Assembly (NCBI GenBank): GCA_947577185.1
Contig: CANPUE010000005.1
Span: forward strand, 62,001 to 126,000
Length of the DNA stretch: 64,000 nucleotides
From: an uncultured Lachnospiraceae bacterium
GTDB lineage: Bacteria > Bacillota > Clostridia > Lachnospirales > Lachnospiraceae
Direction: 5' to 3'
Made by a program: the position numbers and the translations under genes. Positions within the stretch are counted from its first letter, which is position 1. Each line of letters opens with the position of its first letter. The notes beneath the pieces are model-generated. The model saw only the letters and a program-made list of their open reading frames with translations, was not told the DNA's origin and searched no databases. Below, in pieces: positions 35,658 to 44,335 of the stretch.

Positions 35658-36896
35658 ATGCAAAAGGTATATATATGGGGGGCAGGGAAAAACGGCAGAA
35701 AGATATATCATATGTTAAATCTGGCCGAAGTGCTGTTTATGGGATTTGTAGATAATAATCCCCAAATGCAGGGAAAGAAATATGAGGGTTGTTCCATTGT
35801 GTCCCGGCAGGAGATAGATTTGGATTATGACTATATGATTCTTTCCCTGACAGACCCGACAAGTGTGCTGTATCAAATGAGATTAGAGGGTATGGATACT
35901 GACAAGTGTGTTTCCTTTTTTGCGGAGGAAAATATTGACCGTAAAGACTATGCGGGGCTTTTGGATCGTGATAAATGGAAAATCGCGGTATTGGAAGAGA
36001 AGCTTAGACGGCTGGAAGTAAACACAGGGCTGAAAATACGCAACTGCGCTTATGAAATTGCGCAGGAGGTGATGAGCGGAAAGTATCGCTATCCTAAAAT
36101 AGCCGATCGTGCGTGTACGATAGACAAAATAGTAAACGAGAAGTATTCTTTTATTCGTTTTGGAGATGGCGAATTCGAAATTATTGCCGGAAAAGAAAGG
36201 GCGCCCTTTCAAACCTGTACAGCGGATTTATCCAGGCGGCTGAGACAGGCGCTGCAAAATAAAGAGGAGAAAATATTAGTCGGTCTGGCGGATCATTACG
36301 CTTCTTTGGAAAGATATACGGAAGATACGGCAAATGGGATTCGGGATTACTTAACGGAGGAGACCAGGACGTTTCATTATTCGCTGATGGATTTTGATAA
36401 AGAGTATCATGATGCGTATATTTTCAAGCCTTATCTGCCCTATAGAGATAAAGAAAATACCCGGCAGCGGGTGAACGCAGTTCAGCGGATATGGGACCAA
36501 AAAGATGTAGTGATGATTGAGGGCAAAGAAACCAGAACGGGGCAGGGAAATGATCTGCTCGATAATGCCGCTTCTGTGGAACGGGTTTTATGTCCGACGA
36601 AAAATTCGTACCGCAAGTACGAAAAAATATTTGAGTTATGCCGGACGCTGCCTGAGGATAAGCTCGTACTGATCACGCTTGGCCCTGCGGGAAAGGTTTT
36701 GGCTTATGATCTGTACCTGGAGGGATATCAGGTGGTGGATATCGGGCAGATTGACATGGATTATGAGTGGTTTCTTGCGGGCGCAGGAAAACGGGTTCCG
36801 ATTCCGCATAAGTATGTTTCTCAGATCTCGCCGATGGAAATCGAAGAAATTCATGATGAAAAATACGAAAGGCAGATTCGATATATTATTGACTGA
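35658..36896 (+). CDS. GT-D (DUF1792)-type glycosyltransferase with N-terminal Rossmann-like module
   Basis: The protein has 412 residues. Residues 1-95 form the shared module, with an almost perfect consensus: 'KVYIWGAGKNGRKIYHML', 'FMGFVDNNPQMQGKKYEGCS'. Residues 150-400 resemble the DUF1792 family, the GT-D fold described in streptococcal serine-rich adhesin glycosylation. 'YSFIRFGDGEFEIIAG' holds the Asp-Gly-Glu metal-binding motif; 'LVLITLGPAGKVLAYDLYLE' and 'VVDIGQIDMDYEWFLAGAGK' also match the family. The ribosome binding site AGGAGGT is ideal. The streptococcal relatives glycosylate a protein-linked sugar chain, which fits a protein-glycosylation locus. Confidence 0.8.
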   Translation: MQKVYIWGAGKNGRKIYHMLNLAEVLFMGFVDNNPQMQGKKYEGCSIVSRQEIDLDYDYMILSLTDPTSVLYQMRLEGMDTDKCVSFFAEENIDRKDYAGLLDRDKWKIAVLEEKLRRLEVNTGLKIRNCAYEIAQEVMSGKYRYPKIADRACTIDKIVNEKYSFIRFGDGEFEIIAGKERAPFQTCTADLSRRLRQALQNKEEKILVGLADHYASLERYTEDTANGIRDYLTEETRTFHYSLMDFDKEYHDAYIFKPYLPYRDKENTRQRVNAVQRIWDQKDVVMIEGKETRTGQGNDLLDNAASVERVLCPTKNSYRKYEKIFELCRTLPEDKLVLITLGPAGKVLAYDLYLEGYQVVDIGQIDMDYEWFLAGAGKRVPIPHKYVSQISPMEIEEIHDEKYERQIRYIID

Positions 36897-36937
36897 CAGC
36901 GCATGTAATGTTTACTGACTGAGAGGAATTGTGCGGT

Positions 36938-38038
36938 ATGAAAGTGTCTATTATAACAGTGTCTTTAAACAGCGTCAATACGATAGAAAGAACCATGCAA
37001 AGCGTTATCGGACAGACTTATTCTGATGTGGAATATATCGTGATAGACGGCGGTTCGACTGATGGTACAAAGGATATGATTGAGCAATACAAAGACCATA
37101 TTGCCTGTTGGATCAGTGAAAAGGATAATGGCATTTATGACGCAATGAACAAAGGGCTGGATCTGGCATCCGGAGAAATCATCGGAATTTTAAACAGTGA
37201 TGACTGGTATGAGAAGGATGCGGTTGCCAAAGTCGTTGGTGAATTTGAAAAGTCAGATGCAGATATGGTTTATGGAAGAGTCGCATTCGTATATTCAAAC
37301 GGAGTACAGTATGTGAATAAAAATGCGGGTCTGTCCACCGTGAGATATCAGATGGCGCCGCCGCATCCGGCGACTTTTGTCCGCAGAAGCATATATGAAA
37401 GAGTCGGAAAGTTTGATACGAGGTATCGGATAGCGGCAGATTACGATATGCTTTTGAGGATTTATACCCGGCATGGCAGGATAAGGGAAATTCCTGAAGT
37501 TCTGACGTATTTCAGGCGTGGCGGTGCAAGTAATAGGTATTTGACTGTATGTGCGGAAGAGACCAGGATGATTTCTTATCAATATACATCATATTTTCCG
37601 GGAGAAGATTATAGAGAAAAAATTGAGAACACTTATCAGAACCTGTGTGAGCGTGCTTCTCTTCTGGACAAACTGGAGCAGATCAGGACATTAGAAAACG
37701 ATGAACTGGAACGCCGAAAGAGAATGATATTGAAACGTTCTCACATATATATGTTTGGTACGGGAAGAAGGATGCTGGATAGTCTTGTTTTTTTGAATGA
37801 ATTAAATATTCAGGTTCATTGTTTCTGGGATAATGATCCGGCCAGGAAAGGAATGACCCTTTATGAGATTCCGATAGAAGCTCCATTCGGAAAAAAAACA
37901 GAACATCCCTTTATCATTATTTCAAGTCTGAAATACAGGAGAGAAATAGAAGCGCAATTGACGACGCTTGGCTACGAAGAGGAAGAGGACTTTCTGGCCT
38001 TTGACGCGTTGATTGATAAACTTTTGCAGGAGGTTTAG
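36938..38038 (+). CDS. GT2 glycosyltransferase with C-terminal Rossmann-like module
   Basis: Closely related to the N-terminal part of the protein at 28454: 'MKVSIITVSLNSVNTIERTM', 'EYIVIDGGSTDGTKDMIEQY', 'KDNGIYDAMNKGLDLASGEI', 'ILNSDDWYEKDA' and 'PHPATFVRRSIYERVGKFD'. Residues 270-365 are the island module ('HIYMFGTGRRMLDSLVFLNE', 'CFWDNDPARKGMTLYEIPI'). The ATG at 36938 is preferred over an upstream TTG because GAGAGGAA lies before it. The two paralogs probably add the same or similar sugars. It ends just before the next gene. Confidence 0.87.
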   Translation: MKVSIITVSLNSVNTIERTMQSVIGQTYSDVEYIVIDGGSTDGTKDMIEQYKDHIACWISEKDNGIYDAMNKGLDLASGEIIGILNSDDWYEKDAVAKVVGEFEKSDADMVYGRVAFVYSNGVQYVNKNAGLSTVRYQMAPPHPATFVRRSIYERVGKFDTRYRIAADYDMLLRIYTRHGRIREIPEVLTYFRRGGASNRYLTVCAEETRMISYQYTSYFPGEDYREKIENTYQNLCERASLLDKLEQIRTLENDELERRKRMILKRSHIYMFGTGRRMLDSLVFLNELNIQVHCFWDNDPARKGMTLYEIPIEAPFGKKTEHPFIIISSLKYRREIEAQLTTLGYEEEEDFLAFDALIDKLLQEV

Positions 38039-38045
38039 CGTTGGG

Positions 38046-39596
38046 ATGAACAGAATCAGGATAGCGTATTTTCTCAGTTCCAAAGCACAGAATATTGGCG
38101 GGGCAGATCACACTTTACTGATGCAGGCTTTTCTGATGCGATCCTGTTTTGATGTCACTGTGGTTCTGCCATGTGATGAATATGGAAATTATAATGTACT
38201 GTTTCAAGAGAAATGTGAAAAATTGGGATTGCAATACAGCATATTAAAATATGATACGGCATATAGCATAAAGGATATTAACCTGATAGACTGCGGCAGA
38301 GATGTCAGACAGATAGAAGAGTTTATAGAAAGAGAGTGCATTGGCTTTTTACATAGTGTTCAAGTGAATCCGGCAGTTGAATGTATTGCAAGAAAGAGGA
38401 ATATTCCACATTTAATGAATATTTATTCCTTGGAAGAATGGGAATGGAAAATCCCATGTGCGGACATTTTCCCGGAATATGTTTCCTGTGACTCTGATTA
38501 CTGTTTGAAAAAATGGAAAGCATATTTGAACTGTAAGGGGAAATGTGTCAGGGTATTCGATGAGCCGGGATTTAAAAAGAAGGTGCTGAAAGAGAAAGAG
38601 ACGATCATCGTCGGTGCTGCGGGGGCGTTCTTTGAATACAAAAATCAGTTAGAAGTGATTCGGGCGGTTGAAATTGAAATTTGTCAGGGAAGAAAAATGA
38701 AATTAGTATTTGCAGGGAATACAAATACTGTCTATGCAAATGAATGCAGGGATTATGTCAGAGAACATCATCTGCAGGAACAGGTTAGTATACTGGGCCT
38801 GTTGGATGACATGAAAGGTTTCTATGAACAGATTGATGTTTTTATCTGCGGAAGTAAACGGGAATCCTTTCCGGCTGTCGTTGTAGAAGCGTTTGCCTGT
38901 GGAATCCCTGTTATTTCGACTCCGGTTGCAGGAATACCGGAGATACTGGCAGACCAAAAAAACGCTTATTTGACGAAAGGATATGATGCTTCAGAATTGG
39001 CGGAGGCATTGGAACGCTTTTGGAGGGACTATCGATGTGATTTTGATCGTCTGACTGCGCTGCTTGACAATGAGGAGAAAACATATCGACAGTATTTTTC
39101 TGCACAGGCTGTGAGAAGACAGCTTGGAGAACTGTATGATGAAATCTGGAAGAATTCCTTCGGGACGGAGAAAGTGCAAAGATGGAATGACATAAGCAAA
39201 GAATTGAGTGAGATGTCAGACAGAGTAGAAAACAGGATGAGAGAGATGGGAATGGGATCAGACGATGTGTCGCGGATGCATAAACGATTGTTCTTTTTTT
39301 CCATGATCAGGAAGAAACTTGGCGTACAGGATTGTTATATATGGGGAGCGGGGAAATGGGGGAGCATAACCAGGGCGCTGCTTGAATGTTTAGCGGATAA
39401 TATTCAGATAATAGCATTTATTGATGCAAAAGAAAGAGAACCTGTGCTGGGCATTCCGGTGATCTCCAAAGAGAATATGAGTATTGGGAAGGATACCGTG
39501 ATCTTTATCAGTTTTGCAAAAGAACAGGAGGAAGCAGCCGCATTTTTGCAGAGCAAAGGGATGGAGTTTATGAAGAATTTTTATATCATGGCCTGA
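38046..39596 (+). CDS. GT4-family glycosyltransferase with C-terminal Rossmann-like module
   Basis: The protein has about 516 residues. The GT-B fold begins 'RIRIAYFLSSKAQNIGGADH' and has the donor-site motif 'CGSKRESFPAVVVEAFACGI' followed by 'PVISTPVAGIPEILAD'. Residues 420-515 are the shared module ('DCYIWGAGKWGSITRALLEC', 'IIAFIDAKEREPVLGIPVIS'). Between them lies a helical linker. The ATG at 38046 is chosen; AGGAGG at 38026-38031 is somewhat far, and an upstream in-frame start at 38013 would overlap the previous gene by 26 bases. The specific sugar is unknown. Confidence 0.87.
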   Translation: MNRIRIAYFLSSKAQNIGGADHTLLMQAFLMRSCFDVTVVLPCDEYGNYNVLFQEKCEKLGLQYSILKYDTAYSIKDINLIDCGRDVRQIEEFIERECIGFLHSVQVNPAVECIARKRNIPHLMNIYSLEEWEWKIPCADIFPEYVSCDSDYCLKKWKAYLNCKGKCVRVFDEPGFKKKVLKEKETIIVGAAGAFFEYKNQLEVIRAVEIEICQGRKMKLVFAGNTNTVYANECRDYVREHHLQEQVSILGLLDDMKGFYEQIDVFICGSKRESFPAVVVEAFACGIPVISTPVAGIPEILADQKNAYLTKGYDASELAEALERFWRDYRCDFDRLTALLDNEEKTYRQYFSAQAVRRQLGELYDEIWKNSFGTEKVQRWNDISKELSEMSDRVENRMREMGMGSDDVSRMHKRLFFFSMIRKKLGVQDCYIWGAGKWGSITRALLECLADNIQIIAFIDAKEREPVLGIPVISKENMSIGKDTVIFISFAKEQEEAAAFLQSKGMEFMKNFYIMA

Positions 39597-39652
39597 TGTT
39601 TTGGACGAATGCAAAGATGTGACAGACAGGAGACAGGAGGGAAATCAAGAAA

Positions 39653-40888
39653 ATGAAGATTGCGACAATACTTTTTACCTATAACAGAAGCAGGCACACG
39701 CGGGCGGTTCTGGATGCACTTGCGCTCAATACCATTCTGCCACAGAAGCTGTTTATTTTTCAGGACGGAAAAAAGGAAACCACTGATGAAAAGGAGTGGG
39801 AAGCGGTCAGCAGCATTATATCATCGGTGACGTGGTGTGATAATGAGGTAATGATATCGAATGAAAATAAAGGGCTGGCGAAATCGATAGCGTCTGGAGT
39901 CACCCATGTTTTTAAAACGTTCGATGCTGTGATCGTACTGGAAGATGACTGTGTACCACATCCGCAGTTCATGGAATATATGACAAAAGCGCTTACAAAG
40001 TATGAGGACTACAGTGAGGTGTATCATATCGGCGCTTCGTCAGAACCGGTGAATGCGATAGACAACGGAACGGACGCATATTTCCTGGGACGTATTAATT
40101 CCTGGGGATGGGGCACATGGAGAGACAGATGGGATAAGTTTTGCGTGGATTATACGATGCTCGGTAAGGTCAGGAAAAATGCAGAGCTGAATGACTGGTT
40201 CCACTTGTGGGGAGAAGATCTGGAACTGCACATAATAGGAAATATTTATGGAAAAACGGATACATGGGCGGCATTTTGGGCGCTTACCGTAATCATGAAT
40301 AAAGGCTATTGCATGTCTCCTTATGAATCTTTGATTGACAATATTGGCCATGACGGCACAGGAGTTCATTGCGGCGTCGGAGACAGTCAATTGAAACTTC
40401 GCCCCCGGGATAAACTGTCAGATATCGTTTTGCCGGATCGGATTGAGATGGTAGAAGATTATGAAAAAACGTTTTCCAACTATTATCCATGGGTCAGTAA
40501 AGAGGTCAAAAACGGATACTATAAGGAGGTAACCCTGGATTTACTGGAACTGCAAAAAGACAAAAACAGTTTAGGAGGGTGGCTGAAAGACAGTGGAATT
40601 CATAACGTTATGATATGGGGGCGAGGCAGGCTGTGCGATTATTTAATCGAGGAGATTGGCAGTATGGTTTCAATCGATGCAATTGTAGAGACAGTGCCTG
40701 TTTCGAATACCTATAAAAACCTGCCGGTAATTGGCTGGCAGGAAATTCCGGACGACATTTTGCTGGTCATTTTGATTCCCGGATATGATATCGGCAGAAT
40801 CACTAAAATGATTGGGGATAGAAAGCTGGGGGATAAGATAGTACCTGTTGACAGGCTGGTTAGAACTGTCAGTGAAAAAAATAAGTAA
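39653..40888 (+). CDS. GT2-like glycosyltransferase with C-terminal Rossmann-like module
   Basis: The protein has 411 residues. The N-terminal 270 residues resemble bacterial GNT-I-like/GT2 transferases: 'KIATILFTYNRSRHTRAVLD', 'NENKGLAKSIASGV', the metal motif 'AVIVLEDDCVPHPQFMEY' and 'LGRINSWGWGTWRDRWDKF'. Residues 315-405 are the shared module ('NVMIWGRGRLCDYLIEEI', 'NTYKNLPVIGWQEI'). The stop lies 13 bases before the start of the next gene. Members of this group act in surface and protein glycan loci; the sugar cannot be inferred. Confidence 0.83.
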   Translation: MKIATILFTYNRSRHTRAVLDALALNTILPQKLFIFQDGKKETTDEKEWEAVSSIISSVTWCDNEVMISNENKGLAKSIASGVTHVFKTFDAVIVLEDDCVPHPQFMEYMTKALTKYEDYSEVYHIGASSEPVNAIDNGTDAYFLGRINSWGWGTWRDRWDKFCVDYTMLGKVRKNAELNDWFHLWGEDLELHIIGNIYGKTDTWAAFWALTVIMNKGYCMSPYESLIDNIGHDGTGVHCGVGDSQLKLRPRDKLSDIVLPDRIEMVEDYEKTFSNYYPWVSKEVKNGYYKEVTLDLLELQKDKNSLGGWLKDSGIHNVMIWGRGRLCDYLIEEIGSMVSIDAIVETVPVSNTYKNLPVIGWQEIPDDILLVILIPGYDIGRITKMIGDRKLGDKIVPVDRLVRTVSEKNK

Positions 40889-40901
40889 AGATGTGGGGAA
40901 T

Positions 40902-41864
40902 ATGAGGATGAAGAAGAAAAAAATACTTTTATACGGCGCAGGCAGGAGGGGGAGAAACACTGCAAGATTAATGATGGAAAAAGAAATTGAAGTAGCCGGA
41001 TTTTTGGATTCTTATAAAGCAGCAGGGACGACAGTAGAAATTGAGGGAGAAAGAGGGGCAATAAAAAAACTTGAGATACTGTCTTTAGAACAGATTAAAG
41101 AGCACAGAGAAGAGTATTCAGTTATCATAACCATTGCGGATTATGATGAAATTGCGAAAACCGAAAAGGCTTTAGAAGGTTTTGAAATTGTCACCGCAGA
41201 GCAGGTCTTATATTCCAGAGTGAATGGCGAAGTACATAATAATAGAATGTATATTATAGATTATCATACGAATGAAATGGAAGAATGGTATGATGCGGCG
41301 GAAAATGCCCTTGAAATTTTCTGGGGCAGGGACAGTGAGTTTTTGCGTGTGTTTGAAAAATTAGATTTGGATAATGTGATAGAACTGGCATGTGGACATG
41401 GAAGACATGTGACAAAATATAAACAGAGTGCAAACGCAATTACACTCGTTGATGTCGTAGATAAGAATATATCTTATTGTAAGAAAAGGTTTGCCGGTGA
41501 AGCCGGAATCACGTTTTATACAAATAACGGTTATGATTTAAGTGAGCTGGCATCGGATACCTATACAGCATTGTTTACCTATGATTCAATGGTGCATTTT
41601 GAGATGATGGATATTTTCATGTATTTAGAGGAGACAGAAAGGGTATTGAAACCTGGCGGCAGGGCATTGTTCCATCATTCTAATAACACAGAGAATTATA
41701 AGATAACTTTCGCAACAGGAAGCTGCGGCAGAAATTATATGTCCAGCCAGTTGTTTGCTTATCTGGCAAACAGGGCAGGTTTGAAGGTGTTAGAACAAAA
41801 TCTGATCTGCTGGAATGGATATAAGGATTTGGATTGCCTGACTTTGCTTGAGAAAAACGCCTGA
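40902..41864 (+). CDS. SAM-dependent methyltransferase with N-terminal Rossmann-like module
   Basis: The protein has about 320 residues. Residues 1-100 are the shared module ('KILLYGAGRRGRNTARLMME', 'VAGFLDSYKAAGT'). Residues 150-320 are a class I methyltransferase with 'NVIELACGHGRHVTKYKQ' (motif I, Ala replacing the first Gly), 'ITLVDVVDKNISYCKKRF', 'ALFTYDSMVHFEMMDIFMYL' and 'RVLKPGGRALFHHSN'. The ATG at 40902 is chosen as the first close to the domain start; an in-frame start at 40848 would overlap the previous gene. It likely O-methylates a glycan sugar. Confidence 0.85.
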   Translation: MRMKKKKILLYGAGRRGRNTARLMMEKEIEVAGFLDSYKAAGTTVEIEGERGAIKKLEILSLEQIKEHREEYSVIITIADYDEIAKTEKALEGFEIVTAEQVLYSRVNGEVHNNRMYIIDYHTNEMEEWYDAAENALEIFWGRDSEFLRVFEKLDLDNVIELACGHGRHVTKYKQSANAITLVDVVDKNISYCKKRFAGEAGITFYTNNGYDLSELASDTYTALFTYDSMVHFEMMDIFMYLEETERVLKPGGRALFHHSNNTENYKITFATGSCGRNYMSSQLFAYLANRAGLKVLEQNLICWNGYKDLDCLTLLEKNA

Positions 41865-41913
41865 ATGCAAAAAACTTCTTTAACACCGTAAATGAAGGGA
41901 AAGGACACAGTAG

Positions 41914-42831
41914 ATGAAGAGCGGCAGAGTTCTTAGCCTGTACTACCATAGAGTCAATGTTTTGGAGAACGATTACAATTTATTGAGTGTATCGCCTGTT
42001 AGATTTCGACAGCAGATGCTGTATTTAAAACAGCATTATCAGATCGTGCGCTTTGAAGAGGACTGGAATGCATTGGATTCGGATGCAGTTGCAATTACGT
42101 TTGACGACGGGTATCTTGATAATCTGCAATACGCGGTTCCGATTCTGGAAGAATTGGAGATACCTGCAACGATATTCGTCAGCACCGGAACGATGGAGCA
42201 GGATAGAGAACTGTGGTGGGATGAACTGGAATCTCTTCTGCTTGTCGGAGGCTCCTTTACACCCTTCTTTGCGTTGGAGGATGAGGAGTTTGGATGCAGA
42301 TGGGATACGAGTACTTGGGAGTACCGGAAGAATTGTTATAAAGGCATCCATTATTTAATGAAAAACTTTATTACACCGGAAAAAAGAGAGTGTTGGATGC
42401 GGCAGCTTTGGGAATGGCGCGGGCAAAGAAGAAAGGCAAGAGAGTGCAATTTGACGCTTTCCATGGATGATTGCCGGATTTTGTCAAAATCAGCGATTGT
42501 GTCTGTCGGTGCTCACACGGTTTCACATCCGTCTCTCGCAAATCTGGACAGGCGGAATCAGGAAATAGAGATCAGGGCTTCCATAGAACGATTAGAACAT
42601 ATTTTGCAGAAAAAGATTACATTATTTTCCTATCCTTTTGGAGTTCCCAAAACAGATTTCAATGAGGAAACGGTACAAATCTGTCGGGAATGCGGAATTG
42701 TGAAAGCGGCGTCAACAGAATTTGCACTTTGGAATGCGAAGTCAGATCCGTATCGAATTCCGCGTAAAGTGGTAAGAGACTGGGGAGTCCGTGAGTTTGA
42801 AAGGAAAATGCAAGACTATTGGAAGGATTAG
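41914..42831 (+). CDS. Polysaccharide deacetylase (NodB) family protein, no export signal
   Basis: CE4 deacetylases remove acetyl groups from amino sugars. The 305-residue protein starts 'VLSLYYHRVNVLENDYNLL' and has the metal-binding 'VAITFDDGYLDNLQ' (Asp-Asp) and 'SVGAHTVSHPSLANLDR' (two His). 'LFSYPFGVPKTDFNEETVQI' is the next family motif. There is no signal peptide or membrane segment, so it probably acts inside the cell on a sugar intermediate or sugar nucleotide rather than on peptidoglycan. It is one of the few genes in this part of the island without the Rossmann-like module. Confidence 0.9.
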   Translation: MKSGRVLSLYYHRVNVLENDYNLLSVSPVRFRQQMLYLKQHYQIVRFEEDWNALDSDAVAITFDDGYLDNLQYAVPILEELEIPATIFVSTGTMEQDRELWWDELESLLLVGGSFTPFFALEDEEFGCRWDTSTWEYRKNCYKGIHYLMKNFITPEKRECWMRQLWEWRGQRRKARECNLTLSMDDCRILSKSAIVSVGAHTVSHPSLANLDRRNQEIEIRASIERLEHILQKKITLFSYPFGVPKTDFNEETVQICRECGIVKAASTEFALWNAKSDPYRIPRKVVRDWGVREFERKMQDYWKD

Positions 42832-42838
42832 GTGAAGG

Positions 42839-43960
42839 ATGAGACAGAGAGTTCTGGTGTTTGGGAAAGGAAGCTTATTTCAGGCAAAGGAAGAATATAT
42901 AAGGAACACGTTTGAGATTGTGGGATTTTTGGATAATGGTGTTTCCGATCACACATTAGAGGAGACGCAGACGGATGTCCCGGTTTATCATCCGTCAGAT
43001 ACCGGCCGCTATCTCAGACCGGATGTCATGATCATCTTGATGTCTTATCAATATTTTGCCATGTGGGAGCAGCTGCGGAATCTTGGTGTTGACGGAAGCA
43101 AAATACTGTTTGGATTATCATTTCCGCCTTTTTCAGAACGTGACGAGGTCTTATTTGGAGAAGGGAGGCATCTGACTGCGCAGGCGCAGGGAATTATTTA
43201 CCATTTTGATCCGGTGCATGAGTGCATCCTTGACAACCATGGACATCTGCAGGAAATAGCAGCGGAATTGTTGAGAAAAAAGTACAGAAAGAAATTTCCT
43301 TTGATACAGGCGATCGTGGAAATGGATACGAAGCCTGCAAGCAGAGGATTTGGTATGGAACGCGGCGGAGCGGTTGACAGATATTATATCGAAAACTTTT
43401 TGGAAGAAAATAAAGAATTAATCTATGGCGTATGCCTTGAAATAGCTGAAAACACATATACTTTGAAATATGGAGAAGACAAGGTGACAGATGCCTGCAT
43501 ACTCCATTTAGAAGGCTGGGGTAAGAATTCCATAAAGGGGAACCTTGAAACCGGCGAAGGAATAGAAGAAGGCAGATTTGATTGTGCGATCATCACGCAG
43601 ACGCTCATGTTTATTTATGATTTGAAAAGCGCAGCGCAAAATATCTATAAAATGTTGAAACCAGGTGGAAGCGCGCTGATTACGGTGTCCGGAATTTCGC
43701 AGATTTCACGATATGATGCGGATTTATGGGGAAGTTATTATAGTTTTCATGAAGCGGCTGTACAGGCTTTGTTTGCGCCTTTGTTTGGAAAAGAAAATGT
43801 GAAAGTTTGCACATACGGAAATGTCAAAACTGCGGTGGCGCTGCTCTATGGATTATGCAGGGAAGATTTAAAAGAAGAAGATTATAGAGCTGTCGATCAG
43901 GACTATCCTGTCATTATTGGGGCAATTCTGAAAAAGAACCATGTAACAGAGAACGCCTGA
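42839..43960 (+). CDS. Methyltransferase-like protein with N-terminal Rossmann-like module
   Basis: The protein has 373 residues. Residues 1-100 are the shared module ('RVLVFGKGSLFQAKEEYI', 'IVGFLDNGVSDHTLEET', 'DVPVYHPSD'). The rest has the later motifs of a class I methyltransferase: 'RGFGMERGGAVDRYYIENFL', 'FDCAIITQTLMFIYDLKSAA' and 'NIYKMLKPGGSALITVSGIS'. The usual glycine-rich motif I is replaced by the segment 'IYGVCLEIAENTYTLKYG', as in several O-antigen and teichoic-acid locus methyltransferases. It starts eight bases after the deacetylase. Substrate unknown. Confidence 0.75.
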   Translation: MRQRVLVFGKGSLFQAKEEYIRNTFEIVGFLDNGVSDHTLEETQTDVPVYHPSDTGRYLRPDVMIILMSYQYFAMWEQLRNLGVDGSKILFGLSFPPFSERDEVLFGEGRHLTAQAQGIIYHFDPVHECILDNHGHLQEIAAELLRKKYRKKFPLIQAIVEMDTKPASRGFGMERGGAVDRYYIENFLEENKELIYGVCLEIAENTYTLKYGEDKVTDACILHLEGWGKNSIKGNLETGEGIEEGRFDCAIITQTLMFIYDLKSAAQNIYKMLKPGGSALITVSGISQISRYDADLWGSYYSFHEAAVQALFAPLFGKENVKVCTYGNVKTAVALLYGLCREDLKEEDYRAVDQDYPVIIGAILKKNHVTENA

Positions 43961-43979
43961 AAGCAAAGGAGTATGGTTA

Positions 43980-44303
43980 ATGGAGTATATTGGAGATATT
44001 TTATACGATGAGGCATTGCTGCAGGAAGGCAAGCGCTTTGTTATTTTCGGGGCAGGGGTATACGGACAGAAAGTGCTTCAATATCTGGAACAGAACGGAT
44101 TCAGGAACAATGTAATATGTTTCTGCGATTCCAATCATACAAAGAAGGAGCAGGAAATAGAAGGTATTTTAGTGCGTCAGACGAAAGAGGCGTTCCGCCT
44201 GTATCCGGATGCGGAATACCTGATCAGCGGAAACTATATGAAAGAGATGTATCAATGTCTGAAGGAAGCGTCCATTGGAAAGATACATTTTTTATGGTTG
44301 TAG
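43980..44303 (+). CDS. Stand-alone Rossmann-like module protein
   Basis: This 107-residue protein is essentially nothing but the module found fused to some twenty other proteins here: 'RFVIFGAGVYGQKVLQYLEQ', then 'NNVICFCDSNHTKKEQEIEG' and 'LISGNYMKEMYQCLKEA'. It has its own AAAGGAG ribosome binding site and start codon, so it is a real small gene rather than a fragment. The following glycosyltransferase carries its own copy of the module at the C-terminus. No catalytic domain is present; it may bind a nucleotide or mediate assembly. Confidence 0.8.
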   Translation: MEYIGDILYDEALLQEGKRFVIFGAGVYGQKVLQYLEQNGFRNNVICFCDSNHTKKEQEIEGILVRQTKEAFRLYPDAEYLISGNYMKEMYQCLKEASIGKIHFLWL

Positions 44304-44335
44304 ACTACCATTACTTTTATGCGAAGGAAAGCATT

